A stretch of 64,000 bases of DNA from Acorus gramineus. Taxonomy: Eukaryota > Streptophyta > Magnoliopsida > Acorales > Acoraceae. Numbering within the stretch: position 1 is the first letter of the stretch; each line of letters opens with the position of its first letter. The stretch spans positions 1,240,001-1,304,000 of the forward strand of contig CM060851.1 in NCBI GenBank assembly GCA_030737835.1, given 5' to 3'. Below are positions 23,901 through 37,021 of this stretch, piece after piece. The translations under genes were made by a program, and so were the position numbers. The notes beneath the pieces are model-generated. The model was given only the letters and a program-made list of their open reading frames with translations, had not been told where the DNA came from and did no database searches.

Positions 23901-26900
23901 CTTGGATGGACGATGCAAGGATGTGTAAGATGATATGATTTAGAATGTACTAAAGAGCCTGTTGTGAATCACAGTTCTCAGAACTGAAGTCAAATTGTTG
24001 CAAATTACCAATGCAAAGGTTTTGGCTGGCAATTCATGAGAAAACTCACACAAAGTTGATTCCAGAACAGAGGATTCTGAGTAGCTGCTGTGCAGAGGAT
24101 CTGGCGAAAAGCACCAAAGAAGGTGCAGTCTTGTCTTGCAGAGCAGGCCAAATACTTTCAAGAAGATGACATCAAATAAAATGCTTGGATGGACGATGCA
24201 AGGATGTGTAAGATGATATGATTTAGAATGTACTAAAGGGCCTGTTGTGAATCACAGTTCGCAGAACTGAAGTCAAATTGTTGCAAATTACCAATGCGAA
24301 GGTTTTGGCTGGCAATTCATGAGAAAACTCACACAAAGTTGATTCCAGAACAGAGGATTCTGAGTAGCTGCAGTGCAGAGGATCTGGCTCACCAGTAAAT
24401 GCATTGGTTATTTTAATGAACTAGAGGATGTTAGACACATTCTCCTGGGATGCAATGATTCTGTTCAGGTTCTCTGAAGGCTGTGTTGCCATTTTGTATG
24501 TTAGGAAACTGGTCTCTACTGACAATCTACCTTGATTTCTAATGATATCTCAAATAATGATTTTAAAAGACAGCAAATTAAATGCACCTGATATGGTAAT
24601 AAATAAGCAAGAGGAGGGAAGGGGGGGGGGGGGTAAAATTTGTGCTGGAAACACAACATGTATATCTGAACCAAGAAGTTATGGTTTTTGGAAAATCTGG
24701 TGTGCAGATTGACCAGTCCAAAACCTGTCTTGTTTCTTTTCATGATGGGCCTACGCCTACGGTTGGAAACACTAACAAACTTTTTTGGTTGAATAAATGC
24801 TAGCATGATGGTCAAAGTTTTAGGCTAGTTGTCCAAAACACAGATCTCTGTCTGACCTATCTTTAGAAGAGATTAGAAGAAACATTGGACAATAGGTGTG
24901 CCGAAGTCTTCAAGATATAATAACCACTCAGGTCTTCATATTTCTCTTGTAACTCTCTTTAAGTTTTCAATCTTAATTCTATTTTAATTGGCAATCAACA
25001 TTCTCCAGTAGTTAACCACTAGTTATCTTCTAAATGTAATATGTTGATTGAATGACAAATTCTTTATGCCTTGTATTCTTCTTGAGGAGTGTCAACATTA
25101 TTTACTGTCATACTTGGCCACTTACATGATGGTTTTGTTGTTTTTAGGTCATTCTGTATAAGAATTCAAATGATACTCTTGGTTCTGAACAAGATGAGTG
25201 TTCCACAGAAGCTAAAAATAATTGGGTCTATGTTGGATATGTTAGAGCTCACACTCATGATATCAGGGCCTTGACATTGGCAGTTCCCGTCAGTGAAGAA
25301 GGTTTCAAGATAAACAACTATATATAATACTATTCACATTCAATTTGGCCATTCTTAGTTTTTCGTCTAACTCTGTTATTCTCTTTTCAGATTCAACACC
25401 TGATGATAATGTAGCAAGGCCCCGTCGTAGGCAGAAGCCTATTAGTTTTAGTTACCACAAGTGGGCACAGATGGGGGTCCCCATGCTTATTTCTGCTGGT
25501 GATGATACAAAACTCTTTGCTTATTCTGCCGGAGAATTCTCCAAGTTCTCTCCCCATGATATTTGTCCTGCACCCCAGCGATTGCCAATTCAGTTGGTTC
25601 TTAATACAGCAGTAGATGGTGCTTCAGCAGTTATGGTTCAGAGCTCGTGCTCAGTAGATATTTTGCCCATTCGTCTGGGGAGTACTTCCATTGCTACAGG
25701 TTCTGGAAGAAGTGCAACCACCCAGTTATTGGCTCGAGTGAAGAGCAAACAATCTAGGAAAATAATTAGTAGCACTATATCCAATACAGGTTTATTTTTC
25801 GCTTACTCTGACCATGTGAAGCCTAATCTCTTTGAGTTGAAGCATGAAGTAAGAAGTAAAAGGTGGGCCGTCAGCAAAAGGAGGTTGCCTCAGGGTCTTC
25901 CTTTCGCACATTTTATGATTTTCAGTGCCGATTCATCCCACCTGATTCTAGCTGGTCATGACAGAAAAATTTATGTAAGCTTCCTTAAAAACTTTATCAG
26001 TATGTCAGTTGGTCCCCAGTTGTCACAGTCATCATGGTTTTTGAGTTGTGGTTAGAGTGCATTTTGAAATCCTAGAACAATGAATATAATTTTGCAAAAT
26101 AGTGTGTGCGTGGATTCCATATCTGTACAGGAGTCTTTTTTCCAAATCAGTCCTACAGAATTGCATTTTTGGTTTTGGTCAGCTGACATATGGGCTTACC
26201 AGATTGCTGACCATTTTTGTTTGAACAGGTTGTAGATGTGCATAGTGCAGAACTTTTTGATACTTTTGTACCGTGCCGAAAGGCTGATGATATGAAGTTT
26301 CCTCCAGCTGAACCTCCTATAACTAGAATGTTCACTAGTTCAGATGGACAATGGCTAGCTGCTGTCAACTGCTTTGGAGATATTTATATTTTTGATCTTG
26401 AGACGCGAAGGTTTGACCCATTTCACTTCTGCTACTAACTGATAGTTTATTGGTTTAGCCTTTGAGTAGTTAAATTATGATGCAAAATGTGACCTAGGTT
26501 GTCCTAGTACTATGACAGTGTTGTCAAAGTCATGCAATCTTGTTGCTTGTGAGTTGTCAACAATTCTAATTCAGTTAGATTTTTGGATCTAGACCATAAT
26601 GGGTCAACTAGCATAATTTATTCGGTCAAGATTTCTATTTCTCCATCCCTTAAAAATCAGTTTTTCTTCAATGTTAATGAAAATTATTCCATTTCTCTTG
26701 GTAAGTGCTGCAATCAGAGGTTAATCTTATCCTTATTAAAATTAACAAAAAATGGCTTAAAATGTTATTGACTAATTATATTGAGGATGAAAAATGGTAA
26801 TATATTGACCACAATGGTGGAAACAAGAAAAATTACCTTTTTTAGGCAATCTATTCTTAAATAAAAGGCCATTAATAAAAGAGGTGATCAATGGTGCACA

Positions 26901-29348
26901 TGGCATATTGATTCTATAACTTGTATGTATGAAAATGTTCTTTGTTTCTCAGATAAATTCTCAGGACGGATGGTTAGAAAAATGTAATTTTTTTCTTCCA
27001 ATGCAGAGAGTTTTATGTGTTCACCACTATTGCTGAATCTTCTAATGTGTACCCAATATGGATGTTCTTCCTATTCTTTCTTTTGCATATACAAACGAGG
27101 CCATATTGTTTATAAATTTTTGCATGATGCCCTGAATGAGGCATGGTTAGAGGTAATGGAATGGAAACCTGTCCAATTCACAATAAGCTTACCATATTAG
27201 TGCACTCATAATAATGGTGATGGTGGAACAATACTCTGAACTTTAGCAGTGTTTCCTTACAAGACCACTTGAGCAAATTTTGCATGGATGTGAACCCGTT
27301 CTATTATTGCTTCATTATAAGCATACTTCTGCTTGAAGTACTGAATGCTTGATGTGAGATATATACACGATAATACTCACTTTTGTCAACTCCAAGAACA
27401 CTATCTTCTATCAAAGGATCTCAGAAACACATATTATGAGATGTGTATTATTATTTTCATATTGTTTCATGAAAACTTGCATAGATATGATTATCATCAA
27501 TTTTTGTAATTTGGACGGTAGATTGGATGTTTGTCACATGCTTATGTTTTGGTCTTATATTGGACATGAAAGTGTACATGACAAGTGACAGCCAGCAAAT
27601 TAGAGTAATTGATTGCTTGTGTTGATGTCTGTCAGTCTGTGTGGAAATGTGTAGTAGTAATCTGAACAAACTGACACATTTGGGAGAAAATTGTAACACA
27701 CTACTATTTGTATAACAGTAATTTTTTATTGCCATTATTTACATTTTTTCCTTAAAGAGCATTGATGCTTTTTAGAGAACCAATGTTCAGTCTACATTTT
27801 TGAGAATTAGCATTCAGTTATTTCAGTAAATCCGAGTTGGAAATACTTGCAGAACATACACGATATCTTTATCTCGCAGAATGTGAATGATACATGTCTG
27901 ATGCATTTTGCAAAACATTGCTTCAGTTTTCAAGTCACCTCTCAAGTCTGATGTGTGTGCGTCACTGCCATTTAGATCATGACATGATTCTATCTTTATA
28001 ATGCAGGCAACATTGGTTTATATCCCGATTGAATGGTGCCTCGGTTACTGCTGGGGGATTTTCTCCTGGAAACAGCAGCATACTTATCGTCACAACATCC
28101 TCTAACAAGGTCTACGCATTTGACGTGGAAGCCAAACAATTAGGCGAATGGTCAAGGCGCAACATGTTTGTTCTTCCTAGAAGATTTCAGGAATTCCCGG
28201 GGGAAGTTACAGGACTTACATTTCCACCCTCGTCAAGTTCAACTTCCGTCATCGTCTACAGTGCCAGGTACACCACATTTTTTTAAATTTCATTTTGGGG
28301 GTGGGGATTACATCTTACTTCTAGTGGAGGTTGATGTTTCTGGGCTTTGTTCCTAGCTGTAGTTAAAAGTGCATGTACTTCGCAGGGACAGTAATGAAAT
28401 GATTGTCTTATTTTACTGTTAAATATCTACACACCTCAGTGAACTTTGAAAATGTTGTCCTTCTTGTTTGTTATCACCTAATTTAGCCGCACTGCAAAAT
28501 ATGATATTTTTTATCGATTACAAAAACATGCCATTCTTCAAACAGTCTATATAGAATTTTGTATAAATTCAATAATTGTTTTTTCCCTTGTTTGAACCAT
28601 ATCCCAAATTGGACATCCAATTAACCAATGGGCTTGCAATGCATGCTGTTTTCAGTAATTAGGGCAGGCTCATGGTAATTATTTCTTCCCATCGTGCAAT
28701 GTAGCATGGACCAGATGTCATTAATGTTGAGATGGGACGATTCACTAGATGAAGAATCGCCTCATGTTTTTTGAAATGTGGAGTCAAATATGACTAGGAT
28801 CTCAGATTCTCTAGATGTATGTATGAGATGATTTTAGTTATCCAGAATCAGATATGCAATAGACACAAACAAACATGTATCAATGTTTAACATGAAAACA
28901 TTACATCTCATGTCTGCCTGTCTGTCTGCTGGATATTTGATGTACTCCCAACAATTCATTTAACAAAAGGATTGATGTCTCACATGTGATGTTCTTTATC
29001 TGATGGGGAATCTGATGAGGATCTTGGTTTTGTGCATGCAGGGCAATGTGTTTGATCGATTTTGGTTTGCCAGTAGATGAAGCTGATGAAGGTCTGACCA
29101 ATGGCCTGGACACATCATTAAAACTTTGTGATCCTTCGAAGATCGCGAAGCTGAAGCGGAAATGGAAGGACATCAGCCAAAACCACAAACCCAAGGGAAG
29201 GAAGAACTTTGAATTCTACGCCTTCAAGGACCCTGTTTTATTTGCTGGGCATTTGTCGGATAAATCTCTATTGATTGTAGACAAACAATGGATGGATGTA
29301 GTGAAGACCTTCGACGCACCTGTTCACAGACACATCTTTGGAACCTAA
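20961..29348 (+). CDS. PCN: UTP4/cirhin WD40 protein (POPCORN), nucleolar rRNA processing
   Basis: Eleven exons give a closed frame of 817 codons plus stop: 20961-21134, 21232-21375, 22042-22348, 22446-22509, 23137-23250, 23379-23541, 25148-25301, 25391-25974, 26229-26410, 28007-28267 and 29042-29348. The start in GCCAAATGG (MEGVQVYRN) matches the family's start. WD40 blades are visible: [49 protein letters not shown] then [24 protein letters not shown] and [13 protein letters not shown]. An acidic stretch (about 147-165) sits between blades. The C-terminus, [12 protein letters not shown], is the hallmark ending. UTP4 belongs to the t-UTP/UtpA part of the small-subunit processome, which acts on pre-rRNA in the nucleolus; the Arabidopsis homologue POPCORN is needed in embryo and meristem development. 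The length is close to that homologue's as I recall it. Introns 6 and 9 are long (1.6 kb each). Confidence 0.96.
22814..23118 (+). repeat. diverged direct duplication in PCN intron 4
   Basis: About 110 bp around TTCTTTTAGTCAACT, then TCTAATATAAAT and CACTATATTTTCTGATA, occurs at about 22814-22928 and again at about 23013-23118 with scattered differences. A (TGTA/TCTA)n tract lies between them. Confidence 0.7.
23823..24388 (+). repeat. 283-bp tandem duplication in PCN intron 6
   Basis: Two nearly identical direct copies, 23823-24105 and 24106-24388, each starting GAAAAGCACCAAAGAAGGTG and ending GAGGATCTGGC. Only a handful of differences are seen, so the duplication is recent. It lies within a LINE relic. 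Confidence 0.92.
23990..24475 (+). mobile_element. LINE relic with zf-RVT-like remnant in PCN intron 6
   Basis: Translation gives [20 protein letters not shown] in each copy of the tandem unit. After the second copy, shifted by one frame, comes [19 protein letters not shown]. This matches the zinc-binding domain at the 3' end of plant LINE reverse-transcriptase ORFs (WLxxHxxxxT, C..C, E..xHxLxxC). The relic is on the same strand as the host gene and no longer has a continuous frame. The domain call is from memory of the family pattern. Confidence 0.6.
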
Positions 29349-30327
29349 ATCACCATTTTTTGGCTCCTCTGATTTTTTTGATCTGTGAAGGGCCATTGGA
29401 GGCCCACGGTGGTTGTGTAAAATGTTTTTGGTTACAGTAATTGTACTATTAGTATGTAATGAGTTGATTTATGCATCAGTTGGTGCATCTTTTTTGATAT
29501 GGTAATTCATTCTCTGTTGAAGAGGACGTATACTTTTAATCTATCTGTTTCAGTGGTTTAGATTTGTTATTTCTTCCCTTGTAATAGTTGTTCAGTTTCA
29601 ATGTATGCCCATTGAAAAAAATAAATGTAGAGGGTATTGTGAAGATCTTCACAGATTTTTACAGATTTAAAACTTTACATGATTAACATAGAATGTTTTC
29701 TGAACTTTTGCCCCTATCAAAGGCTTTTTTTTATTTAATTTGGAAGGGACATTTTACAAAAGTGTATATACTCACAATTCAGTAGAGTGTGGAGTACGTG
29801 TTTTTATTTTTTGAATTAAGTTACATGCGTTAATTTTTCATTAAATTGCTACGAGGCCTCCATTATTCAAGTCTCACTTTTCTAAAATTTTTCATCTTAT
29901 TAATATGAGTTTACAGCTCTAACTTTTATAGACTCGTCTCTGGTCTAAAGACAGTCTCTTAACTGTCTAAACACTGTTGTGGTGAATATATACTATGATA
30001 GTGTAGTATATATTTCATATTTCACAAGCGCATAATATGAAAATTTAACTTTTTTAATTTTCAAAAAAAAAAAAAACTACTAGATTATCAAATTATATAT
30101 TTCAATTTTTTAACAATTTATAATTTAATGAGTAGTGTATAATTTTTGTTTGGTGCTTTTTTTTTCTTCAATGGCAACTTTTAAATACTCAAATATGTCA
30201 GCAGCTGCATCTAATCGCATAACCAAACAATGCTTTTTAGTTTCAATCTTTTATCGATTCCCAAACGTAAGAGAGTACAAAAACTCAACCTTCTTCCGCT
30301 GACGAGTGAAAAAAAGAGGGAGAAATA
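29349..30327. other. PCN 3' flank and ATP10 upstream region
   Basis: The PCN 3' untranslated region probably ends by about 29.6 kb; an AATAAATG motif, a possible polyadenylation signal, lies near 29620. The remainder is AT-rich without a recognisable element; no TATA box was seen before ATP10. Confidence 0.5.
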
Positions 30328-33300
30328 ATGATGAACATGAACCGTCGAATTCTCAGATCTCCCCTCGTCAGGGCCGTCGCCGCCGCCTCCTCCGCATCTC
30401 GGACGTCCGTCCTTCAAGAAGAGACCCCCCTCTCATGCGTCCGAGCAGTCCCTCTTCGTCATTTCGACATCCACCACGTCTCCTCTCTCTCTCTCTCTCT
30501 CTCTCTCACTTCGCTTTCTTTATTTTGATCAACAAATCCTTTCAGATTCTCTCTCACACACCTCCATTAATTAATTAATTTTTTTTTCAGTTTGGAAGCA
30601 AAGAAGCCATCGCGAAGGAGCGGGCGAGAATGTAAGTTCTTGATTTTGTATTTATATTATTGTTTCATGTTTTAATTGCATAATGGGTTTCATGATCAAT
30701 CATCAAAATCATTACTTTGTGGCACAGAAGAGGAAGTAGAGTCCTCACTCACAACATATAAAATAAACCTGAGTTATCCATCAAATGTTGTTTGTTTTAC
30801 CCCTTCTGATGAGACTCATGAATATTTTTAGGCTTGAATGTTGGAGTTATACTATAGGAAGACTTTGTTTCCCATTAATACTACTCGAAGACCTACTTAG
30901 CTTCCAAGTTAACTAAATAGAGAAGTTTAAACCAAATTCAAAAGCATTAGATGTGACACATGAATGTAAAACAAATGTAAGTAATATTGTCTGACATTTA
31001 TCAAATCATCTCTTGACAAGTTGGCAGAGGTAACCCCTCTTCACCGACCGAGCAGTCTTGGGTTCAATATTTTTTTTTTAAATTGTGAAAGAGAATAGGA
31101 GCGATAACCTATATTATTAAAATAAAGCCCTCCGAACAAAAGGAGACAGGGGATCTTTGGAAAAATGACAAAGAGCAAAAAAGAAGATATCCTAAGGGAA
31201 GCAATCTCCAAAAAAACTACCCCACATAAGAAGTTACCACCGCTCCAATTTGCCCCCATTATGAATTGACCGACTCGTCATAAAGGATTGCCTTCATCCA
31301 AATCCGTAAGAAATTCGTGATCACCACCCAAATATTCTCTACATAAATGTGCTTCCGTTGGAAGATGAGTTCATGTCGTGTGAGCCATATCCCCCAACAT
31401 AGCACATGTGGAATGAAGTCTTGGAACTTGGCCTTCTTGCTTCTATCGCCTCTACACTTCCTTCTCCGAAACCAATCCCACATGCGTTGTACCTAGAGCC
31501 ATACCCACCCTTGCCCAAATGCACATGCTTATGCTTATGGGGCATCCATCGAATAAGTTGGTTTCGGTCTTATGATTTAACCAGAAGATAAAGCAAAATA
31601 CCCCCCCCCCCCCCCCCAAAAAAAAAAAATTTAAACAGCTAATTTACCACCTATGACTGCACCCCGATTTTTTTCCTTGAGTACCTTGATTATCTAATAA
31701 AATGAGATAGTGAAACCTATAGTTCTTTTTGTTTTTAAATATTCTACATAGAACCCATTTGATATAGTTTGCATACTTGATTTCAATGGATTTACTGTTT
31801 TTGACTATCAGATTACTATTTTGTGATTTCCATTATGCAAATGTTGCAGTCTGGTAGGATCTAAAGGAACACACTTCTTGATAAAATCATCATTAAATAT
31901 GTACTTGCAACATATCATGGTAATCAGTTGCAATTATTGGGTATATTATATATCAAGATTTATAACAACAGAAGATGACATAAGTATTTTTTTCATGAAA
32001 TTAGAAATTACCTACTTCAGTGATAGAAGAATTTCCATTATAAGTGCTCTACTCACTTTTGCAACTTCAAATTCAATCATTCTGTTACCATCAAATAATG
32101 TTTATCCCCATGTGTGTTTGCTCCCATGTGTATGTTTATGTTATGAAGATCATTTATTTTGCTTTAGTGCAGTACAGATGAGATGAACAGGGGGTATTTT
32201 GCTGACATATCAGAGATGAAGAAACATGGTGGTAAGGTGTGATTTTCACCCATCTTTTGATTAAATGAGGTTATTTTCGTGAACAATATTTTGTTTTCAG
32301 TGTGCCTGGTCTTTTGGAAGAATTGGAAATTGAGATGTATTATAGAATTTGGAGATGCTTCAGCAGAGTGCTGCATTATAGGCTTCGGTGTTTTGTTCAT
32401 CAAAACTGAGATTGAAATTTATATTATCAAAATAATCTGGTGGTATAGTTTGAATGAAATCTGGTGCAGCTGCTTAGGTGCGTTCTTAAATATATTTTAA
32501 AGATTATAGTCACCGACTGTATTACTAGATAAGGATTCATGAGACATCAAAACATGGAGACAATTTTCTATATGATGACCTTTTAGAATCTTCTTCAAAT
32601 GTTGAGCCATTGATAAGCACACAATTTTGAGTTGCGATGCCATCACCAGATTTTTAAAGTTTACCATCTTTTAAAGAGTCATATGGCCTTGAAAGTTTGA
32701 ATGATTTTTGGAACTAGTTTTCCTGACCTCAATTTTGGTTGTAAGTCATAACTGCATGACTGCAAATCGATACCTCTCATGACATGATTAAGACTCTTCT
32801 GGCGGATTGGAAATAAATATTATTCTTATAGAAGAGAACATCGTATAAATCCAATTCTCCTCTTCTTCCATTATCATATCTCAACTACAGTGTACATCTG
32901 TATCAATCAAGTTCGTCCCTGTTTTGGTTTAGCAGGATATAAATAGACCTTTCCTAGATTATCTATTGTATTCCCTCTTGTATTATATTTCACGTCAACA
33001 TCCCAGCATTCTGGTAGATTTTCTAAACATGTATCAAGATTTGTTTTTTTAAACTTTTGCACTTGATAATCGGCTCAATTGCAAGCTGCAATATTTTCTC
33101 TTCTAATATGTTTGATAATTGTTTTATTTGTACAGATTGCAAAGGCAAATGAAACACTTATTCCAGCTTTGGAAGCCACAAAGTTTCCCACTTTGGAAGT
33201 GAACTTCACTGATGGTAAGAGTCTCAAATTACCCATTGGTTTCGAAGAAAAGAGAACTAGTACAAGCACTGAGACATCTCCTTCACTATCATTACTCTGC

Positions 33301-35987
33301 CTCTCATTTCGTTCAAACTCAAAGGTTTGGGATGCTTTCCTCTCTTCGTTCCCTTTAGTCATTCAATATATTATTTTTTGTGTGTTTGGCAGGTATATAT
33401 AGATTCCCGAATGCTCTCTAAGAATTTATTGATAGTTATACGTGGAGTAGATTGATTCCTTTATCACTTTGGCTATGTGTGGCTATATATTGTTTTCCTT
33501 ATATATATTATTATGGAAGGTAGGGCAATCTATCATTAGCAAATTAGCATGTGACCTTCGTACAAAGGAGATGAGCGATCTCTCATGGATGGATATTTTG
33601 TTAATGTAAATAATTGTTTCCCACCGTTCTTCAGAGAAACTTTAACTTCATGTGGTTGATCCATTTATGCAAATCTTATTGATATACAATGGTAGTAAGG
33701 TGTTTCATATAAAGTGTTAAATCTAATGAATATCTTGGGTTGCAAAGTTCTATGGTAGATTCCCATCATGGACCTTGGACGGATTCTAGTCTCATCAGCT
33801 AGCTGCTTGGGAAATCTGAATCTTATTATTGGTGCATACCTAACATGCTAGAAGAGTGTTGAAGTATTTCCTTGCAGTTAGAACCTTGTTCCTTCGGCTA
33901 CGAACTCACTTGTAGACCAGCTTGCCAAGTATAAAATAATAAAATTCTTCAGCGTTTGCGCTGGAGAGATCTCTATTTATCTTCTCAATTTTCAGATAGG
34001 ACACTTTTTTTACTGATAAAAAATGTTCACATATATTCTTTCTATTGTGCTCTTCAAAATATTTTCTCTGCCAGCATAGTTGGGAATTCACTTAAACCGT
34101 TTTCATTCTCTTAGACTCTTTATTATAAATCTTCATTTTTACTGGGTCTCTTTGGACAGGGAATGGTTGAATCATGGAGTATACCTTTTCTGGATGCCTT
34201 TGATGCTGCTGGAAAAGTCCAGATATATGAGGTGAGAATTAATTGATCATGTATTCTCTTTGTTATCATATCGGTCTTTACTGTTCAGAATTTTGTGCAA
34301 CCTGTTTAGCTAAATTTATCTCAATCAGAAGATGCTTAGATGTTCATGTAAGTCTTCAATCCAAGATTGCAATTGTTGCTCAACTATTGGACACACCCTC
34401 TAATTAAGTGTTGCTTTAGCACGTAGGCCATAGTGCAAACGTATCAAGAGTGATGTTGTTGGACCTCTATGATTGACCTAGTTCAAACGTGTCATGTGAA
34501 TGTGCTTAGGCATATTTTAATTTGTGATTGTGTTTGTCTGGTCCATTCTATTTACATTGAGCAGGGTGCTTCCCTGTCTTGTGGGCCTTATTCAGAGGTC
34601 AAATCTAAAATTTTGGGATGAACAAACCCAATTTAAATCCTCATTGTTATGTCATCCGAAGCTCAATCTCCTATGATTAACAATTTGTAAATCAGGCTAT
34701 TGATTCCTTGAGTTTGTTGCTGGAAAATCTGGTAATCAAGAAATAAGTAGATGTCCTTGAAGCAACAAATCTATTATGGAACTGAAATGTGGGGTCTTCA
34801 AAGGCATGGGTAAGCAGATGAGTATACGACAAGTGCATCTTTAAAAGCTTTATTGTCCTTGATTTTTTGTTTTTTTTATTGCTTTGGGTAGATGCTATAT
34901 CTCCCATTTTCCTTTATTAATCCTTGGTCTTTCCACCATGTCAATGAAAATCAGTTGGTGAGCTCCCAATTTTCCTTCTAGAAAATGCCATCGCCTGTAT
35001 TTTTCTCAACTAGGGGAGCGAAATATGACCTGCACTTTTAGCTTTTGCTACATGTGCCGCTACTTTGATTCACATTAGTTTCAAAGGACTCATGGTTGTT
35101 TTAAAAATGTAATACAAGTTCAGATATGCATACTTAAATAAGTTCATATGGTAGTTTCTATGTACTTTCATGCTCAGGTGTCAAGTATTGAATCTCTGCT
35201 TTACAAATTTCATTTTCAGGTGTCACTTATAGATTCTTGGTTCTTATCACGGAGTCCGATAAAGCAGCTTCTTCTTCGGATAATGAGGAAATCTAAAGAC
35301 CCCAAAAGACACGTCGTTTATTCATTTGGAGACCATTACTACTTCAGAAAAGAACTTAAGATACTGAACCTTCTCACGGGGTATATTTGACATTTTTCTA
35401 AATCATCCTCCTTTTTTTTAATCCTTTAAGGTTTGGTTGGCAACCAATGGTGAAACTGATTCTGCTTCTTCAAAATCAGTCTTTAGATAATTGATTCCAA
35501 ATGAGGTTTACATAATTGAAAGTTAACAAAACAATTTTTACAAAAAAAACTGATCAGTAGTAGTTTTTGTGATTTTTTTGTAGTTTTTATGAAAAAACTG
35601 TTTTTGAAAATTGGTTTCAAATGACACGCATAAATTATGCTCTCATTGGAACCAATTGTGAAATTGACCCTGCTTATTCAAAATCATTTTTAGACAATAA
35701 ATTCCAAATGGGTTATGTAACCAAAATGAACAAAACAGTTTTTTTTTTATGAAAAACCTGATTGAGATTAGCTTTTGTGAAAAAGCTCATTAGTAGTTTT
35801 TATGAAAAAACTGTTTTTGGAAACTTGGTTCCAAATGAGAACTAAACTATGTCCTTTGTTGATCTGCAGGTATATTTTCCTGCTTGATGGTTTTGGTAGA
35901 ATCAGGTGGCAAGCTTTTGGATTGGCAACGCCTGAAGAATTATCGTCACTCCTTTCATGTACTTCTCAATTGTTAGAGGAGAAATGA
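30328..35987 (+). CDS. ATP10: ATP10-like mitochondrial ATP synthase assembly factor
   Basis: Seven exons give a closed 264-codon frame plus stop: 30328-30477, 30591-30631, 32173-32236, 33136-33324, 34160-34231, 35220-35380 and 35870-35987. The first of two adjacent ATGs is used; either gives an Arg/Ser/Ala-rich N-terminus (NRRILRSPLVRAVAAASSAS) that looks like a mitochondrial presequence. The family's body follows: KEAIAKERARI, DEMNRGYFADISEMKKHGGK, NETLIPALEATKFPTLEVNF, VESWSIPFLDAF, VSLIDSWFLSRSPIK and YIFLLDGFGRIRWQAFGLAT. ATP10 proteins act on the inner mitochondrial membrane in assembly of the Fo part of ATP synthase (known from yeast). Exons 1 and 4 end at weak donors (GTCTCC, GTTTGG), but the phases fit only there. 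Retaining intron 6 would end the protein after LLTGYI. Confidence 0.93.
31008..31078 (+). repeat. tRNA-like SINE fragment in ATP10 intron 2
   Basis: CTCTTGACAAGTTGGCAGAGG (read as an A-box-like region) is followed by CTTGGGTTCAAT (B-box-like). Related fragments occur at 53511-53570 and 63207-63290. No body or tail could be delimited. Confidence 0.35.
31075..31560 (-). mobile_element. LINE 3' fragment in ATP10 intron 2, antisense
   Basis: The minus strand encodes RRRKCRGDRSKKAKFQDFIP followed by HVLCWGIWLTRHELIFQRK and NIWVVITNFLRIWMKAI. This is the segment that follows the zf-RVT domain in plant LINE ORF2 proteins (pattern xxIPxxIxWxIWxxRNxxIF). It is split between frames, so it is dead. The poly-T near 31070 on the plus strand fits the A-tail of a minus-strand LINE. 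Confidence 0.65.
31601..31630. repeat. poly-C/poly-A tract
   Basis: A run of about 19 C followed by about 12 A; such a homopolymer is prone to length error in assemblies. Confidence 0.85.
35433..35845 (+). repeat. direct duplication in ATP10 intron 6
   Basis: Two diverged copies of about 200 bp (about 35433-35625 and 35645-35842) share ACCAAT.GTGAAA.TGA, TTCAAAATCA, ATTCCAAATG and the run TAGTTTTTATGAAAAAACTG followed by TTTTTG. They lie just before the last acceptor. Confidence 0.7.
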
Positions 35988-36796
35988 ATGGTCTAATTGC
36001 GACTCCGAATATTGTCTTCTTTTTCTTTGTCACATGCTTCAAGTAAAATTCGAACTAAAAATTGATTTTTCCCCAGACAGTATTAGAGCTCTGAAGTATT
36101 TGTGGCCAGCTTCGATGAACCTGCCTCGAAGCCATTCCAATTATGTGCTTGATCCCAGAGAGCCAAGAATTTTGTCCCAATTTGTATCAGTGATTTTGAA
36201 AATAATGTTCTTATTTATTTATTTATTTATTTTGAAGTTTTTGGAAGTTCAAATAGTTCAAATAATGTGTTAATGTGTTCCTCCAAAATACCTTTCTTTG
36301 CTGATCATCCAGTGTGCTCTATCTATTGTAACATTACTGAATCAACTTCTAAGATTTGGATATTGAATCAGATACATTTGCACCCAACTGTGTAATGCTT
36401 TGAATGATCTTATATAGGTGATTTTTTAAATCATAATTTTAGGTTTCATCACTTCATGTACCTGCCATTTTTTGTTTTTGGATAATGTTAGGGATAAGTC
36501 CAATATGAAGTTTTCATGTGCTTTGATTTTCTCTTGAATATATATGTTTTGTCTTGGAACATGTATTTTTATCAATAAATTGTATATACCTTATTGTGCA
36601 CAAAACAATAGGTCACACATTTCATCTAACGAAATTTGAGACTGCATATTATACATCAACCAACAATCATACATGATAAAACCAAGTAAATTCAATATGA
36701 AACCTATCACACTAAACTACAATAGAAACACTTTGTGAATCATCCCACATCTACTACACAACTGAGCCCCGCCGGCCGGTTGGCCAGCCGCCTCTC

Positions 36797-37021
36797 TCAT
36801 GACGGACATTGTTTCCGACCGGAACCATCACTCGGCATCCGAATGAGGCGGTCCTGATCGACACATCGGCCCTCCGATCGAACGGGCTCAACGTCGAGGT
36901 CCACGATACGAGTGTACCTGAAAGAGTTGGAGTCCATGAAGCTTTGTTGAGGCGGCTTGTTGTTATTGTTGTTGCTGTTGTTTATGATGGCTTTGTATAG
37001 GTAAGGTATGAGTCCTTCCAT
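36797..37021 (-). CDS. small plant protein, function unknown
   Basis: A single-exon frame of 74 codons on the minus strand, starting MEGLIPYLYKAIINN, then a poly-Asn tract, then FMDSNSFRYTRIVDLDVEPV and a charged C-terminus ending in RKQCPS. The N-terminus MEGLIPYLYKAI looks like a family of very short plant proteins I have met without a known function. The GC content is higher than the surroundings, a CCTTTAAAAGC TATA-like motif lies about 50 bp upstream (37071-37077), and the leader is A/C-rich, as in real plant genes. There is no signal peptide or clear membrane segment. It is convergent with ATP10. The family assignment is unverified. Confidence 0.6.
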   Translation of the reverse strand: MEGLIPYLYKAIINNSNNNNNKPPQQSFMDSNSFRYTRIVDLDVEPVRSEGRCVDQDRLIRMPSDGSGRKQCPS

